Assembly: GCA_017507385.1 (NCBI GenBank) | Contig: JAFWAX010000065.1 | Location: forward strand, 30,824-94,823 | DNA: 64,000 nucleotides | Source of the DNA: Bacteroidaceae bacterium | GTDB taxonomy: Bacteria; Bacteroidota; Bacteroidia; Bacteroidales; Bacteroidaceae | Direction: 5' to 3' | Shown: in pieces, positions 1-8,017 of the stretch | Layout: each line of letters begins with the position of its first letter | How positions within the stretch are numbered: the stretch's first letter is position 1 | Made by a program: the position numbers and the translations under genes | The notes under the pieces: model-generated | What the model was told of the DNA's origin: nothing | Seen by the model: only the letters and a program-made list of their open reading frames with translations | Databases searched by the model: none

Positions 1-1
1 T

Positions 2-1552
2 TCAATTGTTGTTTCAGAGAGTACGGCGAGCATAGGATACGAGGCGTTCCATGGAACCCCTTGGTGGGAACGTCAAGAAGAAGGAGTGATATACATCAAT
101 AACATATTGTATGCATATAAAGGCTGGATGGAAGAGGGGACAGCTGTGGTTGTCAAAGAAGGAACGAGAAGCATCGCAGATTATGCTTTCGAACGCTGCA
201 GGAACTTGGAGAAAATCACCATTCCCAATAGCGTGACGAGCATCGGAGACGAGGCTTTCTCTTACTGCTCCGGCTTGAAAGAAATCATTATCCCGAACAG
301 TATTATGAGCATTGGAACTAATGCGTTTGAAGGTACCTCTTGGTGGGAAAGCCAAAAAGGAGTGATTTACATTGGTCAAGTGTTGTATGGATGCAAGGGA
401 GATTCGTATTCTTTGACATCAGTGGATATCAAAGACGGGACGAAAAGTATCGCAGATTATGCTTTCGAAGGTTGTTTCGGCTTGAAGGAAATCTCCATCC
501 CGAACAGTGTTACAAGCATTGGAAGCGGTGCTTTCTGGTACTGTTCCGGCTTGAAGGAAATTACCATCCCGAATAGTGTTACAAGCATTGGAGATTACAC
601 TTTCTATGGTTGTTCTAGCTTGAAAGAAATCACCATCCCTAATAGTATTACGAGTATAGATAGTGTGTTTGTTGGGTGCGATGGCTTGGTTGAGATTACT
701 ATTCCCAATAGTGTTACGAGCATTGGAGACAAAGCATTCTATGGCTGCTCTGAATTGAAGGAGATTACCATTCCGAACAGTGTTACGAGCATTGGAGACA
801 AAGCATTCCAAGATTGCTCTGATTTACAAGATATCACTATTCCAAGCAGTGTGACTGTGATAGGGGACGAAGTGTTTCGGAATTGCTCTGCTTTGGAGGA
901 AATCACCATTCCGAACGGTGTGATGAACATCGGAGAACTTGCTTTCGAAAGTTGTGATAATTTACAAAAAATCACCATTCCGAACAGTGTTACGAGCATT
1001 GGTACAGAAGCTTTCAGAGATTGCTATAGCTTAAAGGATATCGTTATTCCTAACAGTGTGTCGAGCATTGGATCCCTTGCTTTTTGTAGGTGTATAGACT
1101 TGGTAAAAATTGTTATACCTGAAAGCGTGACAAACATTGAATACCAAACTTTCTATGGGTGTGATAGCTTAGCTGAAATAACCATTCCTTCAAGTGTGAC
1201 AGAAATCGGGGATGAAGCCTTTATGAACTGCTCTTATGTCAAGAAGATTGTGTGCAATGCCACCACGCCTCCGACTGCTTATTATGACACATTCACCGGC
1301 ATCAACAAGGAAGAGTGCGTCCTGATGGTGCCGGAGGGAACAGAGGCTTTGTACAAGGAAGCGAAGAGATGGAAGGACTTTCTTGTGATTGAGAGCATCC
1401 CATCAGCCATTGAGCAGGTAGCAGGCTCAACAGCGGTGGCGGGTGACATCTACGACCTGAGCGGAAGACTGGTGGGGGCTCAGGCTGAAGGCATGGATGG
1501 CTTGGCTCCGGGCGTCTATGTGAAGAACGGGAAAAAGTATATCGTGAAATAA
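2..1552 (+). CDS. BspA-like leucine-rich-repeat surface protein, 5' end outside window
   Basis: The reading frame is open to the left edge of the window, so the start lies upstream and the ATG at 86 is internal. The protein is built of about 13 units of roughly 23 residues with the pattern LKEITIPNSVTSIGDKAF, which is the LRR_5/BspA (Treponema pallidum-type) repeat. Two longer inserts (TPWWERQ near the start and TSWWESQ near residue 115) begin a higher-order repeat. After the last repeat comes a TPPTAYYDTF segment and a C-terminal tail, IYDLSGRLV...GVYVKNGKKYIVK, that resembles a short type A sorting tail of secreted Bacteroidetes proteins. Family members are surface or secreted proteins, often linked to adhesion; the ligand here is unknown. 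Confidence 0.85.
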   Translation, partial: SIVVSESTASIGYEAFHGTPWWERQEEGVIYINNILYAYKGWMEEGTAVVVKEGTRSIADYAFERCRNLEKITIPNSVTSIGDEAFSYCSGLKEIIIPNSIMSIGTNAFEGTSWWESQKGVIYIGQVLYGCKGDSYSLTSVDIKDGTKSIADYAFEGCFGLKEISIPNSVTSIGSGAFWYCSGLKEITIPNSVTSIGDYTFYGCSSLKEITIPNSITSIDSVFVGCDGLVEITIPNSVTSIGDKAFYGCSELKEITIPNSVTSIGDKAFQDCSDLQDITIPSSVTVIGDEVFRNCSALEEITIPNGVMNIGELAFESCDNLQKITIPNSVTSIGTEAFRDCYSLKDIVIPNSVSSIGSLAFCRCIDLVKIVIPESVTNIEYQTFYGCDSLAEITIPSSVTEIGDEAFMNCSYVKKIVCNATTPPTAYYDTFTGINKEECVLMVPEGTEALYKEAKRWKDFLVIESIPSAIEQVAGSTAVAGDIYDLSGRLVGAQAEGMDGLAPGVYVKNGKKYIVK

Positions 1553-1568
1553 GCGTTGTTTTTGTGCT

Positions 1569-1644
1569 CACCGCCTTCATCATATTTAAAACACCGTGCG
1601 CGAAATATTTCGTAGGCGGTGTTTTAAATATTATGCGCACGGTG
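1569..1644. repeat. Intergenic four-slot palindromic element, copy 1 (order A-B-A'-B')
   Basis: It starts 17 bases after the stop of the leucine-rich-repeat gene. GC-rich words sit at 1569-1576 (caccgcct, A), 1592-1601 (caccgtgcgc, B), 1614-1621 (aggcggtg, A') and 1635-1644 (gcgcacggtg, B'). AT-rich spacers (atatttaaaa, gaaatattt, ttttaaatattat) separate them. A pairs with A' and B with B', but the pairs are interleaved, so only one stem, or a pseudoknot, can form. The spacers pair as well (1582-1596 with 1616-1630). Other copies lie near 32.0, 42.5 and 60.1 kb. Confidence 0.85.
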
Positions 1645-1731
1645 GACACGTGGGAAACAGCGAGTTTTATGTGAATTTGCCGAACTCGCGTTGAAATAAA
1701 ATTCCTAATTGTGATGAGAGGGGACGGATAC

Positions 1732-1765
1732 AGAAAAGGCGTGGATTTTGTTCCACGCCTTTTCT
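1732..1765. terminator. Bidirectional hairpin terminator
   Basis: A perfect 14-bp stem (agaaaaggcgtgga at 1732-1745 with tccacgccttttct at 1752-1765) closes a 6-base loop. A-rich and T-rich flanks give a T-run on either strand. It sits one base past the stop of the minus-strand response regulator and also faces the leucine-rich-repeat gene. Confidence 0.75.
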
Positions 1766-1766
1766 C

Positions 1767-2195
1767 TTATCCTTTCAGTTTTCTTTGGGCTTCTTGCAGA
1801 TTGATCTGCGTTGTTACGCTGTTGAGCAGCTTCTCCATGATGATGGGCTTGTTGATGAAGTCGTTGGCTCCCAGCTGGAATCCCTTTGCGATGTCCTGTT
1901 CGGAATTGAGCGCAGAGAGGATGATGATGGGAAGGTCCTTGGTGTCTTCGGATGAACGAAGGCGGCGGATGACTTCAAAGCCGTCGATGCCTGGCATCAT
2001 CAAGTCGAGCAGCAGGAGGTCTGGCTTCTTCTGGGCAATGGCGTCGAGGGCGGCTTGTCCTCCATTGGCTGTACGTATCTCGAATGTGTACTGAGACAGC
2101 ATCTTCTTGATGAGGAGGATGTTCAATGGAACGTCGTCAACCACAAGGACGGAAAGACTATCCACGTCAATGCCAGGTGTGATGAGATTATTCAT
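1767..2195 (-). CDS. Single-domain response regulator (CheY-like receiver)
   Basis: This 142-residue protein is a receiver domain with no output domain. The acidic pocket is D20-D21, the phosphoacceptor is D64 in LLLLDLMMPGIDG, the switch serine is S94 (IIILSAL) and the conserved lysine is K116 in NKP. All key residues are present, so it should be phosphorylated, probably on the cytoplasmic side by a kinase encoded elsewhere. The gene lies 33 bases downstream of the TackOD1-like gene on the same strand and is probably co-transcribed with it. As a stand-alone receiver it may act by protein-protein contact, perhaps with that neighbour; this last point is inference. Confidence 0.9.
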   Translation of the reverse strand: MNNLITPGIDVDSLSVLVVDDVPLNILLIKKMLSQYTFEIRTANGGQAALDAIAQKKPDLLLLDLMMPGIDGFEVIRRLRSSEDTKDLPIIILSALNSEQDIAKGFQLGANDFINKPIIMEKLLNSVTTQINLQEAQRKLKG

Positions 2196-2228
2196 AACTT
2201 TTTTATTTTGAGAGTTTTATTTTCAATA

Positions 2229-3710
2229 TTATTCTGGACTTTCTTGATTCTCTTTCTCCTTCTGTGCCTTAAGGACAGTCTCGGGGTCATAGTCGATGCT
2301 ATCGTCAGGATTGATGGAAATGAAGTTCATGTCTTTGATGAAATCCTCGATGGTAGACTGATTGCCTTGCAGCTTGATGTAGGTGTGGCATATCTTCTCG
2401 CCTGGTTTCAGAATGGCTGCCGCTGCTCGGATGGTTTCCGATAGCATGATTTGGAAGTTGATGATGCCTTCTTCGGTGTCCCCCGTGTAGTTGTGTATGA
2501 TGGAGCCTACATAGATGATGTTGTTGGCGGCTGAAATCTTGTTGTTGGGGAAGTACAGGCAGGCCAGTTCGATGCCTTCGGGGCGTATTGGCATGGTTTC
2601 TCCTTTTTCATTCAGAATCCAGATTTTGCCGACCAGTACGTCGCCGCGGATGTTGCCGCTGAATTTCTGCTCGGCCAGCAGGCGGATGCGGTTGACGAAG
2701 CGATTGTATTCGATGTAGTTGTCGTAGAATTCGGTGTAAACTGTGAATCCGATGCTTGGCGAGATGATGGACTGCTTTCCTTCGGCTGTGATTTCGTAGA
2801 TGTTGAAGTTTTGCGGAATCAGCTCTTCTGCATCGTGTGTCTTTTGGCAGCTTGTACACAGTGTCTTTTTCTTCGGCTCGATGAATGTGTTTCCGCAAGT
2901 GTTGCAGGTGTGTATGATGGCTGGCCGGTCGTAGTCCATGCCGATGTGCTGCAGAATCTTATGGCACTTGGGGCAGCGAAGCTGTCCGCCAAAGTTGTAG
3001 GTGTGTTCTGGACTTACATTGGCGCATCTGAAATGATGAATCACCTCTTCGGTTTGGATGGATGACTGTCCGCACTTCGGACACGTCTGTATGTAGAGGA
3101 GGTGTGAGTGCAAGCATGATGGGCACAGATAGACCTTGTTGACAAATTTTGTAGAGCGGAACATGCCTTTCTCTGCCATTGACTGCATGAAGACAAAGTA
3201 TTCGCTCAGTTCATAATGCCCCAGTCTGTAGAACAGGTCAAATACAGGAATGGTATATCCTGTTGATGCTGAAACGTCCAGTTTGGGTTCGAGGACCGTC
3301 TTTTTTCTGGATATAAGGTAACGTGTCAGTCTGATAAAGAACTGGTTGGATGAAAGAATGGGGTCTTCTTGTGCATTCAGCCCGAGCTGGCTGTTGTATG
3401 CTATGATGTTTTCAATCTGTGTCAAGACCTCCATGCTGTTCCAGTCGTCAGCATACCCGTCGATGATTTCGTTGTAGTTGCCCATCTTTCCCTTCAGGGC
3501 GCTTGTTACAAATAGTGGTTTGTAGCAGCATTTTGAAGAGGTGATGGGGTTGATGCTGTTCAAGATGGTTTTAGTCTCTTCAACTGATTCGTTGACGATG
3601 AACACAACGTCGAAGAGGTACTCTGGAAAGTCGGGGCTTTCGTCCAGGGCGAAAGGGCTATCCAGCAGTAGCACTCGTCTGTCACCATCGTTGCTTTGGA
3701 TCGTTATCAT
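2229..3710 (-). CDS. Zinc-ribbon signalling protein, TackOD1-like output domain
   Basis: This 493-residue soluble protein has an N-terminal part (about 1-120) reminiscent of a degenerate receiver domain; an LLLDSPFALDE stretch is visible but there is no classical phosphoacceptor site. From about residue 195 to 300 there are three zinc-ribbon-like CxxC sets: CPSC...CPKC, CPKC...CNTC and CTSC. This arrangement resembles the TackOD1 domain, first described in thaumarchaeal signalling proteins. The C-terminal 180 residues are mixed alpha/beta and could be a degenerate nucleotide-cyclase-like domain, which I cannot confirm. It precedes a single-domain response regulator by 33 bases, which suggests one signalling module. 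No signal peptide or membrane segment is seen. Confidence 0.65.
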   Translation of the reverse strand: MITIQSNDGDRRVLLLDSPFALDESPDFPEYLFDVVFIVNESVEETKTILNSINPITSSKCCYKPLFVTSALKGKMGNYNEIIDGYADDWNSMEVLTQIENIIAYNSQLGLNAQEDPILSSNQFFIRLTRYLISRKKTVLEPKLDVSASTGYTIPVFDLFYRLGHYELSEYFVFMQSMAEKGMFRSTKFVNKVYLCPSCLHSHLLYIQTCPKCGQSSIQTEEVIHHFRCANVSPEHTYNFGGQLRCPKCHKILQHIGMDYDRPAIIHTCNTCGNTFIEPKKKTLCTSCQKTHDAEELIPQNFNIYEITAEGKQSIISPSIGFTVYTEFYDNYIEYNRFVNRIRLLAEQKFSGNIRGDVLVGKIWILNEKGETMPIRPEGIELACLYFPNNKISAANNIIYVGSIIHNYTGDTEEGIINFQIMLSETIRAAAAILKPGEKICHTYIKLQGNQSTIEDFIKDMNFISINPDDSIDYDPETVLKAQKEKENQESPE

Positions 3711-3787
3711 TGTTTTATAGTATTATTGCAGGAGCATGGCTGATGAACTTCATGTGCCTGTGACTGTCGTGAATATTGGTTAATTTG

Positions 3788-3795
3788 CAAATTTA
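3788..3795 (-). promoter_or_regulatory. Bacteroidetes -7 promoter element (TAAATTTG)
   Basis: Read on the minus strand the sequence is TAAATTTG, which fits TAnnTTTG. It lies 78 bases upstream of the start of the TackOD1-like gene and probably drives that two-gene operon. It was judged by consensus only. Confidence 0.5.
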
Positions 3796-3935
3796 TAATA
3801 TTTTTTTTTAATTAATGTTTTTTAAAGTGTTTTTTTTCAATAAAACAAGTTTTTCGATTAGGCATTTGCTTGTTTTTGAAGGAATACATGCGGAACTCGC
3901 CTTGATATGCAGTTTTCCTGTGCAACGCTTAAAAG

Positions 3936-3988
3936 CACTGCTTGCATCGTGTTTTTCGCTTCAGACGCGAAACACGATGCAAGCAGTG
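3936..3988. repeat. Long intergenic hairpin
   Basis: The left arm at 3936-3959 and the right arm at 3967-3988 pair over about 22 bp; the only irregularity is two extra T in the left arm. The loop is about 7 bases. It lies 34 bases beyond the 3' end of the minus-strand DUF3109 gene, so it could be its terminator or 3' stabiliser, but there is no strong T-run. The arms contain the word cactgcttgcatcgtg, which I did not see elsewhere in the window. Confidence 0.75.
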
Positions 3989-4021
3989 GGTGCAGGTGGT
4001 TCGATGTGTATGTCTTGGATT

Positions 4022-4603
4022 TTAGTCCAGATAGCCTGCTTTTTTCAGCTCTTTGGCAGCCAGGTCGCATTCGTTCCACCATTCTTGCCCGAATCGGCGG
4101 ATGAGTGGCTCTTTCAAGAACTGATACACGGGTAGTTGCAGTTTCTTTCCCAGTTCTCGTGCAGGCTGGCAGATGTCCCAGCGATGCACGTTGACGGCTG
4201 TCATGCCGCCTACGGTGGAAAGGCGTACAGGGTACAAAGCGCATGAGATGGGTTTTTGCCAGTTGAATTTACCGCATCGGTAGGCTGAGTCGATGGCACA
4301 GAAAGCGCAGCCGCCTTCGTGCTTGACAAACACGCAGTCTTTTCCGTTGATAATCTGGGTGACCAGTTCTCCTTCTCTGTCGGGATAAACCACTCCTTCT
4401 GCGTCAATCTGTTGCTGCGCTTCAGCTTGCAAGTCGTCCCAAACCACTTCAAGCGCATCTTCAAGAAGTCCCACTTCTTCGATGTTGACGGGTGCTCCGG
4501 CATCTCCCTCGACACAGCATGCGCCATGGCACTTTTCGAGGTCGCAGCAGAAAAAGACCTTGAACAGGTCGAGTGAAACAAGAGTGTCTAAAATTTCTAT
4601 CAT
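4022..4603 (-). CDS. DUF3109 family cysteine-rich protein
   Basis: The 193-residue soluble protein carries many cysteines in a conserved order: FFCCDLEKCHGACC near residue 18, GGCAFCAID near 96, YRCGKFN, ISCALYP and DICQPA. This matches the DUF3109 family, which is related to the YkgJ-type putative zinc- or iron-chelating proteins. The biochemical role is not known. Its start codon overlaps the end of ribF by four bases (ATGA at 4600-4603), so the two are translationally coupled on the minus strand. The DUF3109 protein may therefore have a housekeeping task, but the link to flavin synthesis is only positional. Confidence 0.85.
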   Translation of the reverse strand: MIEILDTLVSLDLFKVFFCCDLEKCHGACCVEGDAGAPVNIEEVGLLEDALEVVWDDLQAEAQQQIDAEGVVYPDREGELVTQIINGKDCVFVKHEGGCAFCAIDSAYRCGKFNWQKPISCALYPVRLSTVGGMTAVNVHRWDICQPARELGKKLQLPVYQFLKEPLIRRFGQEWWNECDLAAKELKKAGYLD

Positions 4604-5529
4604 TTTTGTTGGATGTGTAGGTCAGTCTTTGATATTCTGAGCCGGCATTCTTGTTCGTCTTCGGCAAGTTGGTGTCGCAGCATGTCAATGGAATTGAACT
4701 CTTGCTCATCGCGCAAATGTTCTAAGAATTCAATCTTCAGGCTCTTTCCGTAGAGATTATTCTCAAAATCAAATATATGCACTTCGATGCTTCGCTGTTT
4801 CCCGTTGTGCAGCGTAGGGCGAGTGCCAATGTTCAGCATGCCAAATCCAGCATCGGTCTTAACCAGATATACACCATTCTTTGGGATGAGTTTTGATGCT
4901 TCAACTTGCAGATTCGCTGTTGGATAGCCAATCTTTCTCCCGTTCTGATAGCCTTCCACTACGACGCCCTTGAAGCCGTAGCTGTATCCCAGTATGCTGT
5001 TGGCCTGCTTGATGTCACCAGCAAGCAAAGCATTTCGTGCTGCTGTTGAAGAATGTGCTTCCCCCCATTTTCCGCATTCCACCACTTCAATTCCGCATTC
5101 TTTTCCGTATTCAACATAGTCGTCAAAACGCTTGCCGTCGTGTCCGAAGCGGTTGTCGTAGCCAATGAGCAGAATTTCTGTTTGCAGCTGTTTCTTCAGG
5201 ATGTTGTGCATGAATTCGCGTGCAGTCATCTGTGCCAGTTCGGCGGTAAAGTCTATCATCGCTACCTTGTCTGCTTCAGTCTTCATCAGCAGTTCCTTTT
5301 TTTCCTCTGTTGTTGTCAGCAGTTGCGGAGAAAAGTCGGGATGCAGCACTTGCTTCGGATGATTCGGAAAGGTGACAATCATTGCATCGAGCCCTCGTTT
5401 GCGAGCCAGCTCAACCACCTGTGCAATCACATGCTGATGTCCCAGATGCACCCCGTCAAAAGAGCCTATTGTTGCAACACAAGGCCTGATGGCTGTGTCC
5501 TTGCCGAATACTCTTACATTCATACGCAT
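4600..5529 (-). CDS. ribF: Bifunctional riboflavin kinase / FAD synthetase
   Basis: RibF converts riboflavin to FMN and then FAD in the cytoplasm. The N-terminal nucleotidyltransferase domain shows the HxGH-type site in GSFDGVHLGHQHV (residues about 22-34) and LLIGYDNRFGHDGK. The C-terminal kinase domain shows GYQNGRKIGYPTANL and GVYLVKTDAGFGMLNIGTRPTLHN. The length of 309 residues is normal. The start is unusual: a TACCTTTG promoter element ends one base before the first ATG, so transcription probably begins at or inside the first codons. The second ATG at 5523 (MNVRVFGKD) may be the real, nearly leaderless start. DUF3109 follows with a four-base overlap. Confidence 0.95.
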   Translation of the reverse strand: MRMNVRVFGKDTAIRPCVATIGSFDGVHLGHQHVIAQVVELARKRGLDAMIVTFPNHPKQVLHPDFSPQLLTTTEEKKELLMKTEADKVAMIDFTAELAQMTAREFMHNILKKQLQTEILLIGYDNRFGHDGKRFDDYVEYGKECGIEVVECGKWGEAHSSTAARNALLAGDIKQANSILGYSYGFKGVVVEGYQNGRKIGYPTANLQVEASKLIPKNGVYLVKTDAGFGMLNIGTRPTLHNGKQRSIEVHIFDFENNLYGKSLKIEFLEHLRDEQEFNSIDMLRHQLAEDEQECRLRISKTDLHIQQK

Positions 5530-5530
5530 G

Positions 5531-5538
5531 CAAAGGTA
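5531..5538 (-). promoter_or_regulatory. -7 promoter element (TACCTTTG) abutting the ribF start codon
   Basis: On the minus strand TACCTTTG ends at 5531 and the annotated ATG begins at 5529. With the usual spacing the transcript would start within the first two codons. I see no clear TTTG box 19 bases upstream, so the call rests on the -7 element only. Confidence 0.5.
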
Positions 5539-5642
5539 CGGATTTTAATCCATTCTACATAAGATTGCAATGTATAATTAGCAAAATCATTGCTTTTGAT
5601 GCGTTGCGGAGGAGGAAAGGGAAGAAAAAGTTCTACTTCGTT

Positions 5643-5671
5643 TTTGGGTAAATCGGGAATATATAACTTTG
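5643..5671 (+). promoter_or_regulatory. Promoter of the cobalamin uptake operon
   Basis: TTTG at 5643-5646 and TAACTTTG at 5664-5671 are 17 bases apart, close to the Bacteroidetes -33/-7 consensus. The predicted transcript start near 5678 falls exactly where the riboswitch begins. Confidence 0.65.
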
Positions 5672-5679
5672 TCTCTGTT

Positions 5680-5862
5680 ATGGTTCGTCACCCCGACGAT
5701 GAAAAGGGAACGAGGTGCAAATCCCCGACAGTCCCGCTGCGGTAAGTCCATGACATCGAAGCTGCATTGTTGCCACTGAGCATCAGCCGATTTCTCCATG
5801 AGAATTCAATAGCGTGCTTGGGAAGGTTTTGTAGCGGAGAGGACAAGTCCGAAGACCTGCCA
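5680..5862 (+). promoter_or_regulatory. Cobalamin (B12) riboswitch
   Basis: The conserved core is visible: aagggaacgaggtgcaaat followed by ccccgacagtcccgctgcgg at about 5704-5742 matches the GGGAA..GGTG.AAATCC...ACAGTCCCGC box. The 3' part holds ccactgagcat, gggaagg and the closing aagtccgaagacctgcc near 5845-5861. It ends just before the TonB-dependent receptor, so adenosylcobalamin or cobalamin binding should repress the downstream uptake genes. No intrinsic terminator follows before the start codon, so control is probably at translation initiation. Confidence 0.93.
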
Positions 5863-5907
5863 TGACATCATCAACTAATGCTCTCGAGGAAAGAGTCTCT
5901 TGATAAA

Positions 5908-7956
5908 ATGTCATTTAAATTATTGAAAATAAGAAATGTGCAATGCGTTCTGCGTTTAATGCCCTTTTTGGCGGTGCCATCGTGGGCGCAGCAGCCGCTT
6001 CCCGTTCATACTGCTGATACATTGGACAATGTCGATGTGGTTAGCTCCCATCGTGTTCGTGAGCTGGAAAGCGCATCGCCTCAATATTCTCTTTCTCGCG
6101 AGAACTTCAACCGTTTGGGTGTGACAGACATCAGTGATGCAATTCATCGCCTTCCTGGCATCACTCTGCGCGATTATGGAGGTGTGGGTGGAATGAAGAC
6201 CGTATCGGTGCGCGGGCTTGGTGCACAGAATACAGGCGTGAGTTACGATGGCATAGCCTTGAGCGATTGCCAGACGGGACAGATTGATTTGCAGCGATAT
6301 ACGCTTGGAAATATCAGCGACTTGCGATTGGCTATAGCTGGCAACGACGACATCTTTCTGCCTGCTCGAAATGTATCTTCTGCAACACTGCTTGCCATCA
6401 CGACGCAGACCGAGAACGATCTTGCTTCTAAGCTGCATGGCCAAGCCTCTTTGACACTCGGTTCATGGGGATATACTCATCCTTTGCTTCAGATGGGCAC
6501 ATCGTGGCGTGAACGATTCGCTTTGTCGGGAACAGCCAGTTTTGTCTATGCCGAAAATGACTATCCTTTCACGCTGACGAATGTGCAGCAGCAAGTGAAG
6601 GAACGGAGAACTAACAGCCGCATGAACCAGTGGCATGGCGAAACCAATCTGCTTTTCAAGGTTAATCAGCGAAACCGCCTGACTGCAAAGCTTTACTATT
6701 ACGATAACAACCGTCAATTGCCAGGCATGGTGCATTATTACACCAATGAGTCCCATGAAAAGCTGCATGAGCGCAATGCCTTCGTGCAAGCCCGATGGCT
6801 CAGCTTCTGTTCCGACCGTTTCACTCTCATGGCGAATGGGAAATTTAACTGGGCAAGTTCCGACTACGATAATGGTACGGCAGGTGGAAGCATGGGCAGT
6901 GCAACGTATTGGCAGCGTGAAGCTTATGCTTCAGCCTCCATGCTCTATACTCCTGTGGATTGGCTGTCGTTGAGTTATGCTGCAGACTATCAGATGAACA
7001 ACCTGAATGGTTCGCTCACTCAGGCTTCACGACCTTATAGACATTCTGTTTTACAGGCACTTGGCGCTAAGGTTGCTGTTGGGCGTTTCGTCTTTTTGGC
7101 AAGAGGACTCTATGCTATCTATCTGAACGGCAACAAGGCAAAGTCCTCCGATGGCGTATCTTCCATGAATCCCAACCAGACGGTCAGCGGTACTGAGCCA
7201 GACGAAGCAAACTTTGCTCCGAGTGTCAGTGCCTCCTTCCAGCCTTTTGCCAATGAACAGCTTTATGTCCGTGCATCGTGGAAGCACGTATTCCGTATGC
7301 CTACCTTCAACGAATTGTATTACTATCATTTAGGCAATCCGATGCTGTCTCCTGAACAGGCTTCTCAGTACAATGTCGGATTGACATGGCAGAGCGGGAA
7401 CAAATCCCCGCTTCGTGTATATCTGACTGCCGATGCCTACATCAACAACGTGACCGACAAGATTGTTGCCATTCCTTTCAACATGTTTGTCTGGCATACG
7501 GTTAACATCGGTAAAGTCCGTGTTTATGGCCTCGATGCCACAGCGGATTTCAGTCTTCCTTTAGGACGGGATCACATATTGGGCTTGAATGGAAATTATA
7601 GCTATCAGCGTGCCAAGAACCTCAGTTTCAAAGGGAAATTCTACGGGAATCAGATAGCTTACACTCCTCAGCATTCGGGCAGTGCTACCCTCTACTGGAG
7701 TAATCCGTGGCTTAACCTTTCAGCCACAGCCAGCGGCATGAGCAGCCGTTGGGCAACTAATGAACATACGGCTGGAACGAAGATTGATGGCTTTGTCGAA
7801 CTGAGCTTTTCTGCTTATCGCGATATCCGTATCGGCACACAGCCATTCACGTTGCGAGCTTCCATGCTCAATGCAACCAATTTGCAGTACGACATTGTCA
7901 GGAACTATCCCATGCCTGGGCGTTCGTGGAAGCTGGCCGTCAGCACAAAATTCTAA
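5908..7956 (+). CDS. btuB: TonB-dependent outer membrane cobalamin receptor (BtuB-like)
   Basis: The protein imports cobalamin across the outer membrane using TonB energy. After a signal peptide (MSFKLLK...VPSWAQQ) comes a plug domain with DAIHRLPGITLRDYGG and VSVRGLGAQNTGVSYDGI (about residues 90-130), then a beta-barrel ending in an aromatic residue (KLAVSTKF). The chosen ATG at 5908 gives a normal signal peptide; an upstream ATG at 5878 would add ten residues and lies right after the riboswitch. Its place first in a riboswitch-controlled operon with BtuG-, BtuF- and BtuC-like genes supports the B12 assignment over iron or heme. The length of about 682 residues is typical. Confidence 0.9.
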   Translation: MSFKLLKIRNVQCVLRLMPFLAVPSWAQQPLPVHTADTLDNVDVVSSHRVRELESASPQYSLSRENFNRLGVTDISDAIHRLPGITLRDYGGVGGMKTVSVRGLGAQNTGVSYDGIALSDCQTGQIDLQRYTLGNISDLRLAIAGNDDIFLPARNVSSATLLAITTQTENDLASKLHGQASLTLGSWGYTHPLLQMGTSWRERFALSGTASFVYAENDYPFTLTNVQQQVKERRTNSRMNQWHGETNLLFKVNQRNRLTAKLYYYDNNRQLPGMVHYYTNESHEKLHERNAFVQARWLSFCSDRFTLMANGKFNWASSDYDNGTAGGSMGSATYWQREAYASASMLYTPVDWLSLSYAADYQMNNLNGSLTQASRPYRHSVLQALGAKVAVGRFVFLARGLYAIYLNGNKAKSSDGVSSMNPNQTVSGTEPDEANFAPSVSASFQPFANEQLYVRASWKHVFRMPTFNELYYYHLGNPMLSPEQASQYNVGLTWQSGNKSPLRVYLTADAYINNVTDKIVAIPFNMFVWHTVNIGKVRVYGLDATADFSLPLGRDHILGLNGNYSYQRAKNLSFKGKFYGNQIAYTPQHSGSATLYWSNPWLNLSATASGMSSRWATNEHTAGTKIDGFVELSFSAYRDIRIGTQPFTLRASMLNATNLQYDIVRNYPMPGRSWKLAVSTKF

Positions 7957-8017
7957 AATCATTGAGGGAAGGATTCTCCCATAAATGAATATATAGTTAA
8001 ATGTAAAATTAAGAAAA

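Larger units (their letters stand above)
3711..4021. other. Intergenic region with a promoter and a long hairpin
   Basis: The stretch lies between the TackOD1-like gene and the DUF3109 gene, both on the minus strand. It holds the minus-strand promoter near 3788 and the 53-base hairpin at 3936-3988. A poly-T/A stretch at about 3800-3840 separates them. No coding potential is apparent. Confidence 0.6.
5530..5877. other. Intergenic region holding ribF promoter, B12-operon promoter and riboswitch
   Basis: Divergent control region between ribF (minus) and the cobalamin uptake operon (plus). About 110 bases separate the two promoter elements, and nothing else stands out in that interval. The right half is filled by the cobalamin riboswitch. 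Confidence 0.7.

Noticed and set aside
148..1250. CRISPR-like regular repeats
   Set aside because: The regular spacing of about 69 bases is due to in-frame leucine-rich-repeat units, not to repeats with unrelated spacers.
5680..5862. A tRNA-like ggttcg segment
   Set aside because: The segment is part of the cobalamin riboswitch; no cloverleaf can be drawn. No other tRNA candidate was found in the window.
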